Below, in pieces: positions 55,681 through 64,000 of a DNA stretch of 64,000 bases. Under the pieces are notes generated by a model. That model saw only the letters and a list, made by a program, of their open reading frames with translations. It ran no database searches and had not been told where the DNA came from. The number at the start of each line of letters is the position of its first letter. Within the stretch, counting starts at the first letter, position 1. The translations under genes and the position numbers were made by a program. This stretch comes from Aulostomus chinensis (Eukaryota > Chordata > Actinopteri > Syngnathiformes > Aulostomidae). Location: NCBI GenBank assembly GCA_037954235.1, contig JBBMOA010000001.1, positions 1,663,001 through 1,727,000 of the forward strand, read 5' to 3'.

Positions 55681-58600
55681 GGTGAGAGTTGATAGTAATT
55701 TAAAAATCACGCTAAAGTGATGTAATGAGAGTTGCTACATACCTAAGAAATGATGCTCAAGTGATGTGGTGAGAGTTGCTACTTACCTAATAAATGATGC
55801 TACAGTGATGTGGTGAGAGTTGCTAGGAACCTCAAAATGATGCTACAGTAATGTCGTGAGAGTTGCTACGATCCTCAAAATGATGCTAAAGTGATGGAAT
55901 GAGAGTTGCGACAAACCTAAGAAGTGATGCTACAGTGATGTCGTGAGAGTTGCTACTTACCGAAGAAATGATGCTACAGTGATGTGGTGAGAGTTAATAC
56001 GAACCTAAAAATGATGCTACAGTGATGTAATGAGAGTTGCTAGGAATCTCAAAATGATGCTCCAGTAATGTCGTGAGAGTTGCGACTATCCTCAAAATTA
56101 TGCTACAGTGATGAAATGAGAGTTGCTACAAATGTCCAAATGATGCTAGAGTGATGTAATGAGAGTTGTTACAAATCTAAGAAATTATGCTACAGTGATG
56201 TAATGAGAGTTGCTAGAAACCCAAGAAATGATGCTACAGTGATGTGGTGAGAGTTGATAGTAATTTCAAAATCACGCTGAAGTGATGTAATGAGAGTTGC
56301 TACTTACCTAAGAAATGATGCTACAGTGATGTGGTGAGAGTTGCTACGAATCTCAAAATGATGCTACAGTGATGTGGTGAGAGTTGACAGTACTTTCAAA
56401 ATCACGCTAAAGTGATGTCGTGAGAGTTGCTACGATCCTCAACATGATGCTAAAGTGATGTAATGAGAGTTGCGAATAACCTAAGAAGTGATGCTACAGT
56501 GATGTGGTGAGAGTTGATCGTAATTTCAAAATAATGCTAAAGTGGTGTAGTGAGAGTTGCTACGAACCGCAAAATGATGCTACAGTGATGTCTTGAGAGT
56601 TGCGACTATCCTCAAAATGATGCTGAAGTGATGTAATGAGAGTTGCTACAAATGTCCAAATGATGCTGAAGTGATGTAATGAGAGTGGCTCCAAACCTAA
56701 GAAATGATGCTACAGTGATATAATGAGAGTTGCTACAAATGACCAAATGATGCTAGAGTGATGTAATGAGAGTTGCTACAAACCTAAGAAATTATGCTAC
56801 AGACATGTGCTGAGAATTGATAGTAATTTCAAAATCATGCTAAAGTGATGTAATGAGAGTTACTACTTACCTGAGAAATGATGCGACAGTGATGTGGTGA
56901 GAGTTGCTACAAACCTCAAAATGATGCTACAGTGATGTAATGAGAGTTGCTACTCACCTAAGAAATGATGCTACAGTGATGTGGTGAGAGTTGCTACGAA
57001 CCTAAAAAGGATGCTACAGTGATGTAATGAGAGTTGCTACGAATCTCAAAATGATGCTCCAGTAATGTCGTGAGAGTTGCGACTATCCTCAAAATGATGC
57101 GACAGTGATGTCATGAGAGTTGCTACAAATGTCCAAATGATGCTAGAGTGATGTAATGAGAGTTGCTACAAACCTAAGAAATGATGCCACAGTGATGTAA
57201 TGAGAGTTGCTACAAATGTCCAAATGATGCTAGAGTGATGTAATGAGAGTTGCTACAAACCAAAGAAATGATGCTACAGTGATGTGGTGAGAGTTGATCG
57301 TAATTTCAAAATCATGCTAAAGTGATGTAATGAGAGTTGCTACTTACCTTGGAAATGATGGTACAGTGATGTGGTGACAGTTGCTATGAACCTCAAAATG
57401 ATGCTACAGTTATGTAATGATAGTTGCCTCTTACCTAAGAAATTATGCTACAGTGACGTGGTGAGAGTTGCTACGAACCTCAAAATGATGTGACGGTGAT
57501 GTGGTGAGAGCTGCTACGATCCTCAAAATGAGGTGGCAGTGATGTAGTGACAATTGATACTAATCTCAAAATGATGCTAAAATGATGTAATGAGAGTGGC
57601 TACAAACCTAAGAAGTGATGCTACAGTGATGTGGTGAGAGTTGATAGTAATTTCAAAATAATGCTAAAGCGGTGTAATGAGAGTTGCTACTTCCCTAAGA
57701 AATGATGCTACAGTGATGTAGTGAGGTTTGCTTCGAACCGCAAAATGATGCTACAGTGATGTAATGAGAGTTGCTACGAATCTCAAAATGATGCTGGAGT
57801 GATGTAATGAGATTTGCTACAAACCTAAGAAATGATGCTACAGTAATGTCGTGAGAGTTGCGACTATTCTCAAAATGATGCCACAATGATGTATTGAGAG
57901 TTGCTATGATCCTCAAAACGATGCTACAGTGATGTGGTGAGAGTTGCTACGATCCTCAAAATGATGCTACAGTGATGTTATGACAGTTGCTACTAACCTA
58001 AGAAATTATACTGACAGTGTTGTGGTGAGAGTTGATAGTAATTTCAAAATAATGCTAAAGTGGTGTAGTGAGAGTTGCTACGAACCGCAAAATGATGCTA
58101 CAATGATGTAGTGAGGTTTGCTACGAACCGCAAAATGATGCTAGAGTGATGTAATGAGATTTGCTACAAACCTAAGAAATGATGCTACAGTAATGTCTTG
58201 AGAGTTGCGACTATCCTCAAAATGATGCGACAATGATGTATTGAGAGTTGCTACGATCCTCAAAATGATGCTCTAGTAATGTTATGACAGTTGCTACTAA
58301 CCTAAGAAATTATACTGACAGTGTTGTGGTGAGAGTTGACAGTAATTTCAAAATCATGCTAAAGTGATGTCATGAGAGTTGCTTCTAACCGAAGAAATGA
58401 TGCTACAGTGATGTAGGCAGAGTTGGTACGATGCTCAAACTGATGCTTCAAGTCATGTAGTGAGAGTTGCTACAAACCTCAAAATGATGCTACAGTGATG
58501 TCATGGGAGATGCTACTAACCTAAGAAATGATGCTACAGTGATGTGGTGAGAGTTGCTACGAATCTCAAAATGATGCTACAGTGATGTAATGAGAGTTGC

Positions 58601-61600
58601 TACTTCCCTAAGAAATGATGCTACAGTGATGTAGTGAGAGTTGCTACGAACCGCAAAATGATGCTACAGTGATGTGATGAGGGTTGCTATTCACCTAAGA
58701 AATGATGCTACAGTGATGTGGTGAGAGTTGCAACTAACCTAAGAAATGATGCGACAGTGATGTAGTGAGATTTGCGACTAATCTCAAAATGATGGTACAG
58801 TGATGTAGTGAGGGTTGCTACGATGCTCAAAATGATGCTTACAGTAATGTTGTGAGAGTTGCTTAAAACCTAAAAATAATGCTACAGTCATGTCGTGAGA
58901 GTTGCGACTATCCTCAAAATGATGCGACAGTGATGTCATGAGAGTTGCTACAAATGTCCAAATGATGCTTAAGTGATGTCATGAGAGTGGCTACAAACCT
59001 AAGAAATGATGCTACAGTGATATAATGAGAGTTGCTACAAATGACCAAATGATGCTAGAGTGATGTAATGAGAGTTGCTACAAACCTAAGAAATTATGCG
59101 ACAGACATGTGCTGAGAGTTGATTGTAATTTCAAAATCATGCTAAAGTGATGTAATGAGAGTTGCTACTTACCTGAGAAATGATGCGACAGTGATGTGGT
59201 GAGAGTTGCTACGAACCTCAAAATGATGCTACAGTGATGTAATGAGAGTTGCTACTTACCTAAGAAATGATGCTACAGTGATGTGGTGAGAGTTGCTACG
59301 AACCTCAAAATGATGCAACAGTGATGTAATGAGAGTTCCTACGTATCTCAAAATGATGCTGCAGTCATGTCGCGAGAGTTGCGACTATCCTCAAAATGAT
59401 GCGACAGTGATGTAGTGAGAGTTGCTACGATCCTCAAAATGATGCGACAGTGATGCGGTGAAAGTTGCTACGATCCTCAAAATGAGGTGGCAATGATGTA
59501 GTGAGAGTTGATACAAATCTCAAAATGATGCTGACAGTGATGTAGTGAGTGTTGATACTAATCTCAAAATGATGCTAAAGTGATGTAATGAGAGTTGCTA
59601 CAAATCTAAGAAGTGATGCTACAGTGATGTGGTGAGAGTTAATAGTCATTTCAAAATAATGCTAAAGTGGTGGAATGAGAGTTGCTACTTCCCTAAGATA
59701 TGATGCTACAGTGATGTAGCGAGGTTTGCTACGAACCGCAAAATGATGCTACAGTGATGTAACGAGGGTTGCTATTTACCTAAGAAATGATGCTACAGTG
59801 ATGTGGTGACAGTTGCTACGAACCTCAAAATGATGCCACAGTGATGTAATGAGAGTTGCTACTAACCTAAGAAATGATGCGACAGTGATGTAGTGAGAGT
59901 TGCTACTAACCTAAGAAATGATGCGACAGTGATGTAGTGAGATTTGCGACTAATCTCAAAATGATGGTACAGTGATGTAGTGAGAGTTGCTACGATGCTC
60001 AAAATGATGCTGACAGTAATGTTGTGAGAGTTGCTTAAAACCTCAAAATAATGCTACAGTCATGTCATGAGAGTTGCGACTATCCTCAAAATGATGCGAC
60101 AGTGATGTAGTGAGAGTTGCTACGCTCCTCAAAATGATGTTAAGTGATGTAATGAGAGTTGCGACAAACCTAAGAAGTGATGCTATAGTGATGTGGTGAG
60201 AGTTGATACTAATTTCAAAATAATGCTAAAGTGATGTAATGAGAGTTGCGACAAACCTAAGAAATGATGCTACAGTGATGTGGTGAGACTTGCTACGAAC
60301 CTCAAAATGATGGTACAGTGATGTAAAGACAGTTGCTAGGAATCTCAAAATGATGCTCCAGTAATGTCGTGAGAGTTGCGACTATCCTCAAAATGATGCG
60401 ACAGTGATGTAATGAGAGTTGCTACAAATGTCCAAATGATGCTTAAGTGATGTAATGAGAGTGGCTACAAACCTAAGAAATGATGCTACAGTGATATAAT
60501 GAGAGTTGCTACAAATGACCAAATGATGCTAGAGTGATGTAATGAGAGTTGCTCCAAACCTAAGAAATTATGCTACAGACATGTGCTGAGAGTTGATAGT
60601 AATTTCAAAATCATGCTAAAGTGATGTAATGAGAGTTGCTACTTACCTGAGAAATGATGCGACAGTGATGTGGTGAGAGTTGCTACGAACCTCAAAATGA
60701 TGCTACAGTGATGTCATGAGAGTTGCTACTTACCCAAGAAATGATGCTACAGTGATGTGGTGAGAGTTGCTACGAACCTCAAAATGATGCTACAGTGATG
60801 TAATGAGAGTTCCTATGTATCTCAAAATGATGCTGCAGTAATGTCGCGAGAGATGCGACTATCCTCAAAATGATGCGACAGTGATGTCCTGAGAGTTGCT
60901 ACGATCCTCAAAATGATGCGACAGTGATGTGGTGAAAGTTGCTACGATCCTCAAAATGAGGTGGCAATGATGTTGTGAGAGTTGATACAAATCTCAAAAT
61001 GATGCTGACAGTGATGTAGTGAGTGTTGATACTAATCTCAAAATGATGCTAAAGTGATGTAATGAGAGTTGCTACAAATCTAAGAAGTGATGCTACAGTG
61101 ATGTGGTGAGAGTTGATCGTCATTTCAAAATAATGCTAAAGCGTTGTCATGAGAGTTGCTACTGCCCTAAGAAATGATGCTACAGTGATGTAGCGAGGTT
61201 TGCTACGAACAGCAAAATGATGCTACAGTGATGTAATGAGGGTTGCTATTTACCAAAGAAATTATGCTGCAGTGATGTGGTGAGAGTTGCTACGAACCTC
61301 AAAATGATGCCAAAGTGATGTAATGAGAGTTGCTACTAATCTCAAAATGATGCTAGAGTGATGTAATGAGATTTGCTACAAACCTAAGAAATGATGCTAC
61401 AGTGATGTGGTGAGAGTTGATAGTAATTTCAAAATCATGCTAAAGTGATATAATGAGAGTTGCTATTTACCTAAGAAATGATGCTACAGTGATGAATTGA
61501 GAGTTGCTACAAATGTCAAAATGATGCGACTGATGTAGTGAGAGTTGCTACGAACCTCAAAATGATTCAACAGTGATGTAATGAGAGTTGCTACTAACCG

Positions 61601-62302
61601 AAGAAATGATGCTACAGTGATGTAGTGAGAGTTGCTACTATCCTAAAAATGATGCGACAGTGATGTGATAATTACGATGAAGCTCATAATGAAATTACCG
61701 TGATGTAGTGAGAGTTGCTACTAACCTCAAAATGATGTTGAAAGTGATGTAGTGAGAGTGGCTAAAAACCTCAAAAATGATGCTATAGTGATGTCTTAAG
61801 AATTGCTACGAACCAAAGAAATGATGCTCCAATGATGTGGTGAGAGTTGCTAAATACCTGAAAATGATGCGACAGTGATGTCATGAGAGCTGCTACGGTC
61901 CTCAAAATGATGCTATAGTGATGTTATGACAGTTGCTACTAACCTAAGAAATTATGCTGACAGTGTTGTGGTGAGAGTTGATAGTAATTTCAAAATCATG
62001 CTAAAGTGATGTCATGAGAGTTGCTTCTAACCGAAGAAATGATGCTACAGTGATGTAATGAGAGTTGCTACGAATCTCAAAACGATGCTACAGTGATGTA
62101 GTAAGAGTTGCTACGATCCTCAAAATGATGCTAAAGTGATGTAATGAGAGTTGCTACAAACCTAAGAAATGATGCTACAGTGATGTGGTGGGAGTTGCTA
62201 CGAATCTCAAAATGATGCTACAGTGATGTAGTGAGAATTGCTACTAACCTAAGAAATGAAGCTACAGTGATGTGGTGAGAGTTGCTAGGAACCTCAAAAT
62301 GA

Positions 62303-62712
62303 TGCAGGGTGACTTTGTGGAAAGTCTTGCACTCCCAACACATTCATTCTCATGAATGCAGTGACAGGTCAGAGCCAAGGGAGCCTCCATGTCCACAGAT
62401 GTCCACATGGCAGGTGGACTTGCTTTTTCACTCCTGACCGTTCCTCCTGGTACTTTTTGGCCACCGTTTGTTTGATGGTCTGAAAATGACACCCAGAGTA
62501 AATCAATACATTGAAATTCAAGATGAAATAAACTGGAGATATCAACGACTGCTTTAGATCATTTCCACACAAACCTTTCTGGTTGGCAAACATATGAGGC
62601 TCAAGGACCTGAACCAGTTCCCTGAACCCTTCCCTCTCAACAGTGCTGAGGGGCTGGCAGTCCTTCAGGATCAAATTCAGCAGAGCCTCATCCAGCATCT
62701 GCTTCCTGGAAG
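62303..62712 (-). pseudogene. hAT/ZBED-type transposase fragment cut by the satellite
   Basis: On the minus strand one exon-like segment (about 62,712 to 62,580) reads ASRKQMLDEALLNLILKDCQ and then PLSTVEREGFRELVQVLEP, which matches the conserved region before the catalytic domain of ZBED1/4-like hAT proteins. It follows an AG acceptor and ends at a GT donor (cagaaaggtttgt). A second segment (about 62,480-62,310) gives TIKQTVAKKYQEERSG, then in another frame MWTSVDMEAPLALTCHCIHE, the WTS...LTCHYI block of hAT proteins. The frame change at a run of A and the loss of everything after about 62,303, where satellite begins, mark it as dead. Confidence 0.7.
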
Positions 62713-63400
62713 CTGGATGGTTCAAGATGAAGGAGAGAAGAAATGAATAGGAATTAATGATCAATGAAGCAACTGTGAGTCAGTTGGAGAGTGGCTGTAT
62801 ACCTGAGTTCATCTTGGTGGATCTGGGACTTCATTCTCATGCCTGGCCCCATCATGCCTCAGCACTGAAGAGGTGCTTTTGTTGAGATGAGACGCTTCTG
62901 TCCAACAAATGCCACATTCAACCTGCAGAAAAGAACATGAGTACTCAGCTAAAAGTTCCTTTCTTCATGGTGACTGGTGTTTCTTAGTCTTAGACCACCA
63001 GGTTTCCAATGAGGTGTATCGGATACGTTGTTGTGTGCCGCTGAAATCCGTCCAATTCCGGGGTTGTTTCCTCATGAAATATGTTTGCCTTAAAGCTCAT
63101 TAAAGTGTTGAACCACAATATCGTTCACCATAACTGAGTCAACTTCAAGATCACCTACTTCTACATTCCAGTCCCGGCTGCTCCTGTTCTGCTGCAGTCC
63201 AGAAAACAACAACCCGATACAATTGGCGCTCCTTCCCACAGCTCCGGCCCGGATCCGCATGGTTCCGCTGACTGACTGTGAGACGCGCTCCCCCCAGAGT
63301 TGCACAGCCCGATGGGGGTCCTTACCTGGCACGAGGGCGTAAAACAGGTGCGACTGAAAAGCCTGGTTTATTCTGAGTCGAGGGAACGCGTTGCTCTGCA
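62713..63400. other. Unique sequence, CpG-rich toward its right end
   Basis: From about 63,150 CpG density rises sharply (cagtcccggctg, gctccggcccggatccgc, gagacgcgctcc), unlike the rest of the island. This could be the promoter of a gene or of a transposon on the minus strand. Frames here are short and unrecognised. Confidence 0.4.
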
Positions 63401-63402
63401 AT

Positions 63403-63831
63403 TCACCGCCAAGCCGCTAGGGGGTGTGGCTTTGTCTTTGTATTGTTTACGGGGCTCTTGTCGGATTCCTCGGTTTTCTTCCGGTCACAGACAACAATTG
63501 TTGGCCATTTGTCAGTCTTTGTAGTGCCGCGAAGAGGCGTTGTAGAGGTGGTCGTACTTGAGCACCTCCTCGATAATCCTTTCTTCAGCTTGGTCCATTT
63601 TTTTCTTGGAGCTTTCACCACAGAAACTTTGAAAATGGCGGTGTTGTGCTGCGACTGAACCGGAAATAACGTTCTGAGCGGACCAATCACAGTCCTCGAC
63701 GTTGACGTCACCACGCGTCGACGCGATGCGTGAGCAGGATTTTTTGGAGGCGCGTTTCAGGCTACGGCGTACGGTCTGCGTCGACGGCGTAGGTACGAAT
63801 ACTACTCGACACAGAAGCATAAATCAGGCTT
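63403..63831 (-). mobile_element. Harbinger-like DNA transposon 5' region with a broken MADF-like frame
   Basis: On the minus strand the end is rich in ctacgccgtcgacgcag, accgtacgccgtagcct and gcgtcgacgcg, a style of terminus I associate with Harbinger/PIF elements of fish, beginning cctgatttatgcttctg next to TAA/TTA, the usual PIF target. The ATG at 63,598 opens MDQAEERIIEEVL then KYDHLYNASSRHYKD, which resembles the start of a MADF DNA-binding domain; it stops at TGA after 28 residues (63,512). The frame one base over continues DKWPTIVV and may end at a GTAAAC donor. PIF/Harbinger elements are known to carry such a second DNA-binding ORF. No second terminus found. Confidence 0.45.
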
Positions 63832-63844
63832 AAATCAGGCTTTA

Positions 63845-64000
63845 TAGTCCAACAGGAAGTTAGCATGTCTTGGATGAGACACGCTGATAGTCCAACAGGA
63901 AGTTAGCATGTCAGGGATGAGACACGCTCATCGTCCAACAGGAAGTTAGCATGTCAGGGATGAGACACGCTCATCGTCCAACAGGAAGTTAGCATGTCAG
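63845..64000 (+). repeat. 43-bp tandem repeat running off the window
   Basis: Units start at 63,845, 63,888, 63,931 and 63,974, exactly 43 bp apart, each with gtccaacaggaagttagcat and gggatgagacacgct (first unit ttggatgagacacgct). The sequence is unrelated to the large satellite although the period is the same. Copy number is unknown because the window ends inside it. Confidence 0.97.

Larger units (their letters stand above)
49916..62302 (-). repeat. Right satellite array, diverged subfamily 2
   Basis: 43-bp monomers of the form gatgctacagtgatgtggtg plus agagttgctacgaacctcaaaat, related to but distinct from subfamily 1; they lack the ttcgaa and actgag classes. About 285 monomers. A marker variant (acagacatgtgctgag) recurs near 50,776, 52,945, 53,983, 55,281, 56,800, 59,102 and 60,576, which outlines duplicated blocks. 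The array stops inside a transposon remnant at about 62,302. Confidence 0.93.

Overview
The window looks like a repeat-rich, probably heterochromatic stretch of a teleost fish chromosome. Eukaryotic nuclear tRNA genes with internal Pol III boxes, long (GT)n and (TA)n microsatellites, SINE and LINE pieces of types I know from fish, and remnants of piggyBac-, hAT- and Harbinger-like DNA transposons all point that way. There are no prokaryotic operons, CRISPR arrays or phage genes. I cannot name the species.

Layout. (1) 1 to about 22,010: one continuous satellite array of 42-44 bp monomers, all in one orientation, containing recent multi-kilobase tandem duplications. (2) About 22,011-45,792: a 23.8 kb non-satellite island. 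It holds seven intact-looking tRNA genes or close to it (Leu-CAG, Leu-AAG twice, Arg-ACG, Ala-AGC, Glu-CTC, Ser-GCT, Ala-TGC make eight if the decaying second Leu-AAG is counted), five tRNA pseudogenes, one convincing protein gene, an internal inverted duplication, dispersed direct duplications, minisatellites, microsatellites and transposon debris. (3) About 45,793-62,302: a second satellite array of the same family in the opposite orientation. Its first 4.1 kb is the same subfamily as the left array; the other 12.4 kb is a diverged subfamily. (4) About 62,303-63,831: a broken hAT/ZBED-like fragment abutting the satellite, then a CpG-rich segment with a truncated MADF-like reading frame and a Harbinger-like terminus. 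(5) 63,845 to the window end: the start of an unrelated tandem repeat whose period is again exactly 43 bp.

The one gene I regard as real is a 563-codon intronless frame at 34,295-35,986 (+). It has three coiled-coil repeats of about 105-112 residues, then nine 12-residue repeats, then a C-terminal hydrophobic tail, which suggests a tail-anchored membrane protein. I do not recognise a named orthologue.

The most notable thing is architectural: two arrays of one satellite family in opposite orientation, 22.0 kb and 16.5 kb, enclosing a tRNA-rich island that itself contains a smaller inverted duplication. I found no multi-gene functional system. Short open frames inside the satellite arrays are by-products of the repeat and are not annotated as genes.
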